Assembly (NCBI GenBank): GCA_963969495.1
Contig: OZ018321.1
Coordinates: 101,185,578-101,249,577 of the forward strand
Direction: 5' to 3'
Origin: Ceratothoa steindachneri
Lineage: Eukaryota; Arthropoda; Malacostraca; Isopoda; Cymothoidae
DNA length: 64,000 nucleotides
This document shows, piece by piece, positions 44,370 through 56,238 of this stretch. The notes under the pieces were generated by a model. The model was not told the origin of the DNA. It did not search any database and saw only the letters and a list, made by a program, of their open reading frames with translations. How positions within the stretch are numbered: position 1 is the first letter of the stretch; the number at the start of each line of letters is the position of its first letter. A program made the translations under genes and the position numbers.

Positions 44370-45150
44370 CAGATATGTTCAGGTTAGAGGTAATAAAGTA
44401 GCGGATAATGAATGTAGAGTTCTTAGGCACTCAAATAGGTTAAAGGCTGAAGGGAAGTAATTCGCAGTATTTAAGATCGAGTAGGCTTTAGGACGACATA
44501 GAAGGAAGTGTTTTATTAAAAGGGGACGGAGTGTAGTTCTCAAAGTAAGAGAGTTGTACGAAAGAGACGGCCCTGGCGGAGACGAACAATAGCTGAAAAT
44601 TAGGTGAAATAAAAAGGCTGGAAGAGTGGAAACATTAGATTCAGCGAGAATGGAGTTGCAGTTGTCGAGGACGGAATCAACGATAGCGTAGCTGGCAATC
44701 ACAAACTATTGTGCTAAAGGTGGAAGCGGATACGGCTAAAATGCGGACCAAAAAGGGAGAAAAATGCAAAGTAAAGGAAAGATGCTCGAGAGTTCTTCAT
44801 TAATAATCTTGTAGCCGGATAGATGATTTCTCAGTCAAACAAACGAAGCTGGGAAGAAAGAGAGGTAGACGTGGATGTCATCGGCATAGAAGGATAAGAT
44901 GTTAGAGTGAGGAGATACATGGAAATGCTAAAGAGATGAATATAAAAAAAGAGCGGATCTCAAACCGAGTGTTGAGAACGCCGAAACGCACCTTCACAGC
45001 CCAGAAATATCACTAGGGATGTTAACAGACTGACTACACAGTAGTAGGTAGAGAAGAATCGAAATTCATGACGATGATGAAAAAAACAGCGTAAAGCGAC
45101 AGTATCAAAAGCTTTCTCTATATTAAATACCTCGAAGCCTTAATAATTGT
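44370..45150 (-). pseudogene. L2-like RT relic, minus strand
   Basis: Read on the minus strand from about 45130: an AFDTVALRC-like stretch, GVLNTRFEIRSFFIFIS (from GVPQGSVLGPLLF), then ILSFYADDIHVYLSF near 44890, so the catalytic FYADD box survives. The thumb and C-terminal part at 44379-44702 keeps SVLDNCNSILAESNVSTLP (from LDYCNSLL). It is oriented opposite to the RT fragment at 44040-44345, so these are separate copies or an inversion of one. Confidence 0.6.
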
Positions 45151-45592
45151 TTTCCTCCCTGGATCTATTTGAGCCCTTAAGAACCCTACAGTTATGATCT
45201 GCTACTGTATTGTCTGTAACCTGAACATAACTTATTAATTACACTGGAGGGCAATGTATTTGGTGAATTGACAAAAGTACATTTTTCTACCTAATTCGAG
45301 CATACTAAATTCAAATCTGAAATCAGATTTTCTCTAAATGCTACAGATTTTTCGTAATATCAATAACCAATATTATACAATAATTTTCATTTTATCACCC
45401 CTGTCATCATGCCCTGAAATAATTTTGAATCATCTTTTTGTGTTATTTATAGTAAAGTAAGTTTTTTTGCCCAAATATTTTATTGCATATGAGAAGAAAC
45501 TTGAATTACACATTAGGATTACAAATAATGTAATCAAATCGATGCTAATTTATTAATGACCGTACATCAGGCTGGATGACCTCTTCTTGATT
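45151..45592. other. No gene seen, AT-rich
   Basis: AT-rich spacer between an RT relic and the zinc-finger family pseudogene. Confidence 0.5.
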
Positions 45593-47288
45593 TCAATCGA
45601 GCAAAAATTTACGTTTGTAACTCTTTCTCTTGTAAGTCTTCTCTGGCTGATCTCTTCTAATCGTCCAGCAGTATTCCGCCATCATGTGTCTATCCCAGTG
45701 ACCTTGGTAACGCTCTTCCATCGTCATCAAATCCTGATGGAAGTTTTCCCCTTGTTCGTTGCTCACGGCTCCTAGATTCTCTGGGAATTGGTCGAGGTGA
45801 CTATTTAGGAAATGCAGCTTCACATTCATTTTGCATCCCAGATCACGATAAGCTAAAAGCATATTAGTAACCAGATCTTCGTAGTTTTGCGTTTTTTTCT
45901 TTCCCAAGAAGTTACGAACAACGGCAGAAAATGAGAGCCAGGTTGCTTTCTCTTTTTCATTCATGGTGTTCACGAATCTAGAATCAGTCAGAAGTCTTCG
46001 GAGTTGGGGACCATCAAATACTCCTGCTTTTATTTTTTCGTATGACAAAGCAGGAAACGCCGATACTATGTACTGAAAACAATCATTGTCAGTGATCAAC
46101 GCCTTGACATACTGCTTCATCAACCCCAGTTTGAGATGAAGTGGAGGAAAAATGATCTTCTCTCTAAGTACGATTGGCTCATTAACAATGTTTGGCATTC
46201 CTGCTTCCAAAGTTTCCCGAACTGGCCAATCTTCTTGGGACCAGTTTTTGTCACGGGCTCGACTGTCCCGTATACAGATATAACTTGGAAACTTTGTATA
46301 TCCCTTCTGGTGGCCAAGGAGAAAGTTTACCATCTTAAGGTCTACACATATGATCCAATTGTGTTCATGATACTTAAGAAAATCCATGAACATACTTATG
46401 TCATCGTGAGTGACCAAGAGGAACTGCACCAAAGTCATTGCCATTATGCAAAAGGACATACTTGAGGGTACGTTTGGAGCTATCCAAAAACAGGCTCCAC
46501 TCAGCAGGGCTATAGGTGCCAAGTCCCAACTCGGTAAACAGACCAGGAACATCGTGGCAGTATACAAATTTTTTGTCCTCAGAGAAATACTTAACAAATG
46601 TACTATCCCTTGTTCGTTAATATGATACCCGTACCGACCTGTCAAGCATATTTCTTTCAGTAAACCTGGAGGCTAAAAGTTCTGCAGCTTTCTTGGAGAG
46701 TGCCAAATAAAGTATCCAGTCATTCAAATCCTCTTGATTGAAACAGTGATTGAGGAGCTAATGACTGTTCAGCATCTGACGATGAATCTGCATACTCTGA
46801 ATCCATTCCGTGGACGTCCATATCAGGTACATCATTTTCATTCTCGGAGGAAGCATATCCACTGAAAATCGGAACTGGTAAAGACTCAGAATGAGGTACT
46901 GGCCGGATCGCCGAGGGAATGTTGGGGTAGTCGATCTTTCCCGATTTTTTTGCTGAACCCTTTAGTATTCAGCAGACAAAAATAATAGTCCGATACATGA
47001 TCATTTGGCTCTCGCCTCTCCATGGAGATTCCAAAAGAAAGACCATTTCTCTTTTCTTTCGTCCACTCACGAAGATGTTCTACACAACTATAGCAAACAG
47101 CATGTGGGGCCCACTTCTTATCTTGATCGCCAAGAGGAACATCAAAATATGCCTTATTAGTGCGGGTCACAAAGTTTGATATATTGCGCCTTTGACGAAC
47201 TAGCATGTAACATCCACATATGTAGCAGAAGGTGTCTGGATCATTAACGCAATTTCCTCTTGATGAAACAATCCTTCTAACATGAGAC
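45593..47288 (-). pseudogene. Multi-copy arthropod zinc-finger gene family, decayed copy 1 (function unknown)
   Basis: Minus strand. A good 3' splice acceptor (pyrimidine tract then CAG) precedes 47288. The N-terminal domain is NDPDTFCYICGCYMLVRQ, LGDQDKKWAPHAVCYSCVEH, ERREPNDHVSDYYFC. Its paired Cys positions suggest zinc binding. After frameshifts near 46948, 46738 and 46430, the C-terminal domain is open to 45593: WIICVDLKMVNFLLGHQKGY, IIFPPLHLKLGLMKQYVKAL, NFLGKKKTQNYEDLVTNML and AVSNEQGENFHQDLMTMEER. I recognise this combination as a protein found in many copies in arthropod genomes, annotated as uncharacterised. Its multiplicity suggests a mobile gene, but I cannot assign a transposon superfamily. 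A second relic lies at 56706-57290. Confidence 0.7.
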
Positions 47289-47646
47289 CTGAAAAAAGAA
47301 ACAATAATGTCAATATTTTGCACAATAACACTTATTACTATCTTACTACTATGTACTGTGAAGTATTTGCTTTCTACAAGAACCCTCTCTGTCCGTCCGG
47401 AGGGCAGTTTTCGGGGAAACGAAAAATATAAATTACAGAATAACTATAGCATGTAGGCAAAAATGGATTATATATTTAAAATCAGCATGAAAAAATGAAT
47501 TAAAATTAGCAGATTAATCTAAGTGACCAGAAAATATGATTAAAATTGTTCCCCTGTGTTATAGTTGTCGCTGTTACTTAATAGTAAGAAGTTTTACTAA
47601 CAAGTGCATCGCCATCGCCATCGCCACCAGAAATAATTGTAGGGAG

Positions 47647-47649
<3 letters not shown>
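47289..47649. other. No gene seen; intron or spacer upstream of zinc-finger pseudogene
   Basis: AT-rich. On the minus strand it would be the intron leading to the acceptor at 47289-47290. No upstream exon is recognised. Confidence 0.4.

Positions 47650-47711
<62 letters not shown>
47650..47711. repeat. (AT)n microsatellite
   Basis: AT tract of about 62 bases. Confidence 0.97.
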
Positions 47712-47714
<3 letters not shown>

Positions 47715-48007
47715 GAAGAACTGTTAAGGAAAAGGGATGAGGAAGCACATCTTGGTATCATTTTGAGTTAATGGCAGTTTTCTTGGCCAAGATTTTTAGT
47801 GCTTCAGTTCTCTTAGATGAGGACCAGACCTAGACATGGGGAGTAGCCGACGCTTCACCGCGAACACAGCACAGGACACGTGAGAGCACTCTCATTTTCC
47901 CCTCCTAACGAGGGATCTTCCAGAATCTCTAAGAAAGCAGAAGGGAACTTCATCTAGAACATCACTTTGCTGCATGCTTCGACAGTCTATTCATAACTTC
48001 CCTACAC

Positions 48008-48320
48008 AAATTGAAGCTTATCTATAATGTTCTTCTTGGTGAGTTGAAGCTTCTTCGACTTGAGACCTTTGTCGAAAAGTCTCCGCCTCACTGTGCGCGC
48101 TGAAGTTTTCTCACCTGCCTCTTCCCAATCATGAGCAAGTTTTGAAGTGGAGGCAACCCATTCTTGAAATGGGACCTTACCAAGATGCGATCTTGACGTT
48201 CATTTGTTGTATTGAGGCGCCCACAAGACTTCTTGACAGGAGTGTAACCATCTTTTGTTGCAGAGCAACAATGGTTTCTCGCTCTTCTTTGTAAGAACGT
48301 TTCTAAAATTGAAAAAGATT
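48008..48320 (-). pseudogene. Tc1-like transposase, N-terminal HTH fragment
   Basis: The minus strand reads DGYTPVKKSCGRLNTTNERQ then DRILVRSHFKNGLPP. After a frameshift near 48150 it reads AHDWEEAGEKTSARTVRRRL and LKSKKLQLTKKN. This is the paired HTH DNA-binding region of Tc1-family transposases (GRPRKTTxxEDR... SxRTVRRRL pattern). The catalytic DDE domain is not found. Inactive fragment. Confidence 0.75.
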
Positions 48321-48342
48321 CAAACATATATTTTTTAAAAAG

Positions 48343-48517
48343 TGTCTCGAAATAGATTATAATTAAACAATTTCATTCATTTAACGCCTATTTGACATAA
48401 TTTTACTCTTTTGACTGAATACCAAAAATCTATGAACTAAAATTCACCTTCTACAGGAAAAGGACCAGAGCGCGATTTTGGATTCAGTGAAGGAATGCAG
48501 TATTTTCTTATATTTCT
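48343..48517 (+). repeat. 175-bp direct repeat, left copy
   Basis: It begins TGTCTCGAAATAG and matches 49238-49412 without gaps, with about four substitutions. The copies are 895 bases apart. Confidence 0.9.
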
Positions 48518-49237
48518 TAAATGCTACCTTTTTACTAAACCTATAATAATTTAAATATTAAAAAAACTATGCCTATCACGTAAATTAAAAAAAAAATAAT
48601 ATATATGTATATAGATTAATAACAAATGTTCTGGCCATAATGGAACATATAATCACAACGCACAGTAACAAAAGGTTACAAAGAACTTATGCATTTAAAC
48701 CCCTTAAGACGTTATCTCAATTATTTGCATCCTACATACATTCCAATAAGCGATTACAGTTTTACATACACATTGATAAAACATAAGCTCTCACTTATAC
48801 ACATACATCTACATACATAACTATACATACCTTTGCAAAATATACATTCACATACAAAAATAAACATATACGTACATAAATAGGCATTCACATACATACT
48901 TCACTACAAATTTCGAACATTGCTCAAATCTTGTAATCCCCTCTCAGACACTACACTACTGCGGTTAGTATAGAGCACAATTGAGAACCGACACTGCTTC
49001 AAGGGGTCTATTATAAATGTTACCATTTGTCCACTATATTTTAACACAAATAGAGTGAATATGTTTCTTCCATTACTTTATATTACCTTTGTTATTTATT
49101 TATTGATAACCACAGATTTCCCTTTCTTTGAACAATCTAAGCCATACACAGCGACATTTATTCCAATAGAAATGACCAGACTATTTCAAACAATTGTTAC
49201 ATTCGCTCTCTCCCATAACCAAAGCAACACCAAGCGA
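48518..49237. other. AT-rich DNA between the 175-bp direct repeats
   Basis: 720 bases without gene similarity. It includes a run of ACATACAT-type simple sequence (48780-48900). Confidence 0.5.
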
Positions 49238-49412
49238 TGTCTCGAAATAGATTATAATTAAACAATTTCATTCATTTAACGCCTATTTGACATCATTTTA
49301 CTCTTTTGACTAAATACCAAAAATCTATGAACTAAAACTCACCTTCTACAGGAAAAGGACCAGAGCGCGATTTTGGATTCAGTGAAAGAATGCAGTATTT
49401 TCTTATATTTCT
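49238..49412 (+). repeat. 175-bp direct repeat, right copy
   Basis: See the left copy at 48343-48517. The near identity indicates a recent duplication or the repeats of a small element. Confidence 0.9.
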
Positions 49413-51109
49413 GTGTCTCAATTTCCGGTTAATAAATAATATTCTTTTCGGTAATTTTATTACGTCCCCTTTGACGCATCCCAACAAATTTTCCCCACCT
49501 TTTATCGCTCATCCCCAATTTCATCATTCATCCCCTTTGAAAATCTTGTGATTATAATTCATAACCTGATGCCAAGCTCATCAAAACAACACATAGATGA
49601 CTCTCCTTCGGCAAATAATATTTAATTTAAATTTAGAGTTTGTAAAATCTTCAACATACCGCTGATGATTCCAGTTCTCTTCTCTTGCCCCCCTCCCCCC
49701 TGTAAAAAAGTGTCAGTCAAAACAACGCCACAGAAAAATAGACGAAATACAAAAAAATGTATTGTAAAACCACCAAATGAAAGCCTATATTATTCACATA
49801 GGCATTCGAAGGGCCGCTATAAGGTCAAAGCCTAACCTCAAAATGAAAAGTGCGGAGGAAATGGCTAAAAAGAGACCTAATTCACTAATTTTGTCTTGAC
49901 GGAAGAAAAGTAATAATTCTGTTTTCAAAAATAGTAAACATAAAAACATCTTCCTGCTAAGGAGGTTAAAAAAGCGCTCCCCCCCCGTCCCTTTTTCAAA
50001 ATAACTTGAGAAAATTCCGAATCTTTCAACAAAGAACGAATCTTAGGGAGTTGGATTAGGCTATGAAAGAGTTGAAAAAAAAACTAGAAGCAAATGAGTG
50101 CCAGAAAGATTAAAAAATAGCGCTACAACTTTCTAAACAGGAAATGAATTTGGATGCCGAAAAAAATAGTCTTTTCGAACGAAAATAAAGGTTGTGTATA
50201 TTTGAGCGTGCTTAGTTGTTTTCATAGCTTGAGGTCGAAACTGTTTCGCTTTCCAGCTGATTTATTCATCGCTATGAGTAAATAAAAAATACATTCTCAC
50301 CTTGATTTAATTCATAGGTAGGATCTGACGCTCGCTTTAGTTTTATGTATCACTGCCTTCACACGTTCCTATTAATTTCTTATCGCCCTAGTAGCTAATA
50401 TTATTTAACAGGGTTTATTTTGCAGCAAGCTTTATAGGTAGATAGTAAAAATCAACAAACAACGAGCGTTCTTTGGTAATAAGTTTTCGAAGAGTGGTTT
50501 GCAAAAGAATGAAGTTATTTGAAGTGAAAATGTGCAGACGGCAAACAAGAGTAACCAAAACAAAGCTACATATGACTGTTGGTATGCTTGGTCGTCATCT
50601 CTACTTTTACTAATAATTTTATTATTTATTTATAACAAATTTACTTTTTTGCAGATTTACCTTAAAAAGATTCCTCAAAATTGTCCAAGTTTTATAATCC
50701 AATGGCTAGGTTCCTACAGGATAAAACCGAGAAGATTGAAGCAAAAAGAATTAATATGATTCAAAAGATTACTTTGTATGTAAGAAATGTTCTAGGGAAA
50801 GATTTTGGGAATACAAAAGAATCTTGCGTACCATATTTCGCACCAATATCGCTTTGATTTTTGACACTTCTCAACACTACAGCTTAATTAGGTTGAGGCT
50901 GGAGTTCGAAAGAGCTAACTCAAATACCTCTAGCGTTATTGTTCTACTCCCACCCCATTACCCAATCTAAAATAATAGGCCGATCCCTCTCTGTAACTAA
51001 ATAACGAAAATAGACCTCCATATAGATTGGTTCATGACACGACATTAACTCACAAAAGTGACAAATGAGAAGCCTAGATTAATAAGGGCACTCCTAACTT
51101 AATCATGAC

Positions 51110-51300
51110 AAACAGTATTTTAATAATAATAAGCATATTCTAATAATAACATCCTACTTTAAGAATGCTAAACAGTACTTTAATAATGAGAACCTAATTT
51201 AACAATGATTAACACTACTTTAATAATTAGTGTCAACTTTAAGAATGATAAACACTAATAATGAGAAGCCTATTTTAAGATTGATAAACCTTGTTTTTTA
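51110..51300 (+). repeat. Degenerate short tandem repeats
   Basis: The phrases TAAACA, (T)ACTTTAATAAT and CTTTAAGAATGATAAACA recur four to six times at 30-60-base spacing. Confidence 0.6.
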
Positions 51301-51784
51301 GACTCTTCTCGCTAGAGACCTAGAATTTAACGTGAGATCCGAACAATGAATTGTTACAGTATATGATTGGCACCCAAACATAATAGGCCTTATTCGGAAA
51401 TAATTGCAGTACTAATCATCATAATAATAAACACTTTAGGAGTGATATGGGCAGTGCACTAGGTCTTGAAATTTCTTACTATTTATATCCACAAATAAAT
51501 TACTTGCCCTAATTGATTGGTGACTTATCCTAATTTTGAAAATAATAAACTTAGTGATAAACAACGCGTCCTTCCGTGAATATCAGATTTTATATCAGTA
51601 ATTCCGGGTATCAAACTTTATTGGCAAGATACCATCAGCGCCCCAATATTATCGGTTATAAGAAGGAATTCGTCAGAATCAGGATATGGGAAAGAAAGAG
51701 AAAAATCAATGTGTTGTTAGATCCTCCAAATCCGAAAATATATACAAAGGGGAAAATGAGGAAGGAGATATTGCATTTTAAATT

Positions 51785-51865
51785 CATGAGATCCAAATTG
51801 CATCTTACAGTCATGAAAACTAAGTTGTATCTTACAGGTATGAGACCAAACTTTGTTTTTTGGTG
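51785..51865 (+). repeat. 27-bp tandem repeat (about three units)
   Basis: Units start at 51785, 51812 and 51839. The first two are similar over all 27 bases, and the third is diverged. In frame they give MRSKLHLTV, MKTKLYLTG and MRPNFVFWW. Confidence 0.75.
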
Positions 51866-54127
51866 GTGTACATGGGAGAAACCCAAATTGCATGTGAATC
51901 AAATTGATATTTTCGCAATTTTTTTAAAGAATATAATACATGACTACGAATTGGCTAATGTATGGTACATCGATATTAAGGTAACTTTCGCAGCAGTTGG
52001 TATACGATAAATTAACTCCTATCTTGCAAGTATTCGCTGTCAGCCTGTGAATTACAGAAGCACGAACCAGCTAATAAATACCCTAAGGATAAGTCGAGGC
52101 TTGTTCCTGAAATAAGGGAAATGGTAAAAGTCAAAGATTATGGATACAGAATTAGCTTCAGTACTCGTGTTTCTGCAAGGTCATATTTTAAAGTAATATT
52201 TATTGATTCTATTCATAAGCATATTTACTGTAGTTTTTAGGAGGACATTCCTATACAAGGTATTCCAAGTCTATATTATTTTCTAAGAAAGAAAATGGGG
52301 TGCTAGCGCTGTGTTCATTTTTTTACTCTCTTAAACCTGTTATTTCTAGTGGCCGTTTGGTTATCTATCTTAAGTATCAGGTCATAATTCATATCATTAA
52401 ATCCGTTTAGTGTTATAAAGACTTCAATAAGTTGGCTGTGTTGATTTTGATTTTCTAGTGGAGGTAAAATGAGATGGTTCAGTCTGCCTTCGAGCGATTT
52501 ATTTCGAAGTATGGAATTAATTTTGTCTTTCGACGCTCTCTTATATTATATTGTACATTTGTATTTAATGAGAAAAGAATTGAAATTCATACTCTAAAAT
52601 AAGCTCATAGAAGGGAAGAATATTATATTTCTATTTAAATGTAAAATGTCTCACTATGTATCTTAGAACCCTGTTTGTTTTGTGAGAGGCAGTTTAGGTT
52701 TGAAAATTCCATATCACTCGAGATTAAAATATTTTTATAGATTCACACTGTTTAAAACTTCAGGACCCCGATTGTAATCCATTCGGAGATTATCATGACC
52801 TATGTAGATTACCTTATATTAATCCACGTTAAATTTCATATGCCATCTTTTCGGATATTGTAATAAACTATACAACTTTATTTGCCTGTTTTTTACAGTC
52901 TGATATATTGTTCCAGTACCTAGTTTCTTGTCTCGAGCAAATTTTGAAATTAATTTTACAGGATCTTTTATCTAAGAATAGACTCCAAAATTTACTAACG
53001 ACCGAATTAAGAAGATGAGTCGAAAATATCTCTAATGAATGCTGTTAATGACAAATGCCTAAGATAAAATATTTCCAATGATAACTCTCTGCCTCTATTC
53101 AATTCATTTCAATACCCTGCTCCCTATTTTGTGTGTTATTAACACAATCTTTTATATGGAACGGTGGCAAAAGCCTTTTTGAAATCGTAGAAGGACTACT
53201 TCTATAGCCTAATCTAGGTCAAACGTTGTTATATTTTAATGAAAAAAAATCGAACAAATTAGCGAAAATGAGTTTACGGTTCGAAAGACGGGCTGTATGT
53301 CAGTAATTAAACTATTTAGGTCTAGATGTTCCACTCTTCTATCTATAACAATGGAGTACAAGGTTTACAAACACACCTAATAAGAGAAATAGGCCAACAA
53401 AATCCAGGATCAGTCCTTATACCTTTTTGAAAATGGGTGGTAGGTACATTGCTTCCTTTGAAATCATTAAGAATTATTTCGAAACTAAATTATTTTGTGA
53501 AATCGTACAAAGTTGTTTTAAAAATTGATTTCTAATTCTCGGAACTTGTTGCTTTAAAAATATTCATTTACTTAGTATAAAAGCATTCCCGAACTGCTCA
53601 TTTATTGCATTCACTACATGATCCAGATTGTTACTAGAGACACCTCAGCATCATGCAAGGACCCGGCGCAATCCCTAATTTGTTTAAGTTTATTTACTGA
53701 TCTATAAAATTGCCTTGTTTCATCTTTTGACTTCAACGCTAGGTCCTTTTCATGTCCATTTGTCTTGTTCTTATTTTATGTTTGATAAGTCGACGAAATA
53801 TAAGGTATCGATTTCCGAAATTTTATACAGTCGGTTATGTTTCCTGAAGTACTTTTTAATCTCGCGCGTTATTCTTGGCAACTGGTTCGAGTTCTAATAA
53901 CCTCTCGCTCTTAAGCGCACTATTATGTTATTTATATTGGAAAATTAATTTGGAAAAATGTTATAAATTTTATCGAAGATTTAACATAAAAAATTCTTTT
54001 AAAATTTAGTTGAAAGCAAAAAATTAAAAAATTACAAAATTAAAATTTGTGATGAGTTGAGAACTCTCATAATCCTAAGCCTTTCCGTAAACTAGCCTCC
54101 ATTGATATTCTCTCCCTATCTAATGAT

Positions 54128-56166
54128 GTGGCCTCCAAACTTCCTCCCATTGATGCTTCTGCTTCTCCTGACCAGATTCTCTCTTCTTTGAAGCAACCCC
54201 TTCTCACTTGTCTTGATGCCCACTCTCCCCTTGTCACCCCTTCGAACTCCCGTTGTCACCGTGCCCCTTGGTACTCTATGGAACTCCTCCGTGCTAGGCA
54301 GTCCATGCGTGCCCATGAAAGAGTCCTTAAAAAGGCTCGCACCCGTGGGCAAGCCACGACCCCTCTCTCGCTGGCGTTCCGACTTGCGACAGCTTCCTAC
54401 GTGGCGAAATTAAAATCTGCTCGTGAAGCCTACTCATGGAATCTGCTTACTGATAATAGGAATGATCCCCGTACCATCTTCCGCCTGCTCTCCCGTCTTA
54501 CTTTCCCAGCCCAGGTCTCCCCACCCATTAACCCTGCTACTCTCTCGAATTTGTTCGAAGATAAGGTCACTAACCTCCGTGCCTCCCTCCCTCAGCCTTC
54601 TTTCCCGGCTCCTGCCCTTCTCCCTGACTTCCCGCCTCAGCCGCTTATCGTTTTCCCCGCTGTGACCGCGTTGGAGCTTACAGCCCTGCTCTCGCGTTCT
54701 AAGAAATCGGGCTCCCCAAAGGACATTTTTCTGCCTAAACTGATATGTAAAATTCTGCCTGCTATCCTCCCAACGTTTCTGGACCTGTTCAACACTTTAA
54801 TTGCAAGTGGTCTTGTTCCCTCTTCCTTCAAACGTGCCCACTGAACCTTCTAATTATCGCCCGATTTCGCAACTTCCTTTCCTCTCTAAGGTTCTAGAGA
54901 GAGTGGTTGCTTCACGCATCAACAGTCACATGGTGGCCTGTAACAATGATGAAACCTATTAATCTGGTTTCAAGTCGGGTCACTCCACAAAAACCGCTCT
55001 TCTCAATGTGTCCGATTGCTTACGAAGAGTCACGGACAGGGGTTGTGTCTCCATCCTCGTTCTACTCGACCTCTCCTCTGCCTTCGATACTATTGACCAT
55101 ACCGTCCTACTTGATCGTCTCCACTCTTTCCTCGGCATATCAGGCACCGTGCTTGACTGGTTCCATTCTTACCTCTAGTCTCGTACCCAATCCGTTGATG
55201 ACGTTTCATTCGACTCTATCCCATTCGCTTTGGAGTGCCACAAGGCTCTGTCCTTGGTCCTCTACTATTTCGTATCTGCCTTCTCCCTCTTAGTTCCCTT
55301 CCCGTAATCTCGGTCTACTCTTCCACTTCTATGCTGATGACACTCAAATTTTTGTTTCCTCATCCCCCGCGTCTCTTGCCTACTCTATCACTGACCTCTT
55401 GGCTGCCTACTCCTCCATTTCTGACTGGCTCTCTACCAACTTCCTCAGGATTAATCACTCCAAACCTGAGGTCCTCCTCGTCGGCACCCCTGCTCTTGTC
55501 AAAAAATCTAAATCTCTCTTTCCCTCGCTTACTCTTAGCGGTAATACTATCATTTTCTCTGACTGTGTTAGGAATCTGGGTGTTGTTTTTGATGAGCATC
55601 TCTGCTTTAAGCCTCATATCCACCATGTCAGCAAATCCTCTCTATGTTTCCTTTGTAATTTCTCTCGCATTTGCTCTCACTTTGATCGCCAAAGTCTTGA
55701 GACTGCTGTTCATGCCTTCATCACCTCAAGCCTTGACTACTGTAACTCTCTGCTTGTGAATTTGCCATCCTCTTCTCTCCGCCCCCTTCAACTTGTACAG
55801 AACTCTGCCGCCCTGCTTCTCTTCCGTCGCCCTCGCTTCTCTCCCTTGAAACTCTTGCTGCATAAACTGAACTGGCTCCCTGTCAGATCCCGTACTCACT
55901 TCAAGATACTTCTCTTTACATTTAAGGCCCTAAACAACAAGGCCCCGTCTTACCTCTCTTCTACCCTCTCGTTACGCCATGTATCTCGGGCCCTTCGGTC
56001 ATCACATGCACCTCTTTTGAATATTCCTCGTTCATCCCTCTTCTCAATGGGGACTGCTCCTTCTTTATCTGCGCCCCTAATCCTGATCAGGTCTTCTCCC
56101 TCTCTTACCACATTTAAGCGTCTCCTGAAAACGCATCTTTTCAATATTGCCTTCTCCCCCTCTTGA
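54128..56166 (+). pseudogene. L2-like reverse transcriptase ORF
   Basis: The linker has PWYSMELLRARQSMRAHERV and ATASYVAKLKSAREAYSW. RT starts with TEPSNYRPISQLPFLSKVLE (about 54840-54890). It then shows GFKSGHSTKTALLNVSD, LVLLDLSSAFDTIDHTVLLD (about 55050-55110), MPQGSVLGPLLFRICLLPLS (55235) and FHFYADDTQIFVSSS (about 55322-55365). The thumb and C-terminal part at 55399-56166 is open for 255 residues, with SRNLGVVFDEHLC-type, LDYCNSLLVNLPSSSLRPLQ and LHKLNWLPVRSRTHFKILLF. Three frame changes and two stops lie between 54840 and 55400. The FYADD box is intact. Confidence 0.85.
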
Positions 56167-56204
56167 ATTTCCATTAAATTTCCATTCTCATGTCAGCACA
56201 ACGT

Positions 56205-56238
56205 GCGCTCTGGGAAGGCCTCAGGCCTTCAAGAGCGC
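56205..56238 (+). repeat. 3' hairpin of L2-like element
   Basis: GCGCTCT pairs with AGAGCGC, and AAGGCC pairs with GGCCTT around a three-base loop. It lies 12 bases before the (TTA)n tail. Confidence 0.85.

Larger units (their letters stand above)
49413..54049. other. 4.6 kb without recognised genes
   Basis: AT-rich throughout. No transposon domain or exon-like block was recognised on either strand. The longest frame is 51576-52010 (144 codons, no known domain), whose middle is created by a 27-bp tandem repeat. At 51110-51300 there are degenerate repeats of an AACA(C/G)TACTTTAATAATGA-type unit. Confidence 0.5.

Noticed and set aside
55360..55626. Charged minus-strand frames at 55360-55626 and 55950-56174
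   Set aside because: Antisense shadows of the L2-like RT ORF.
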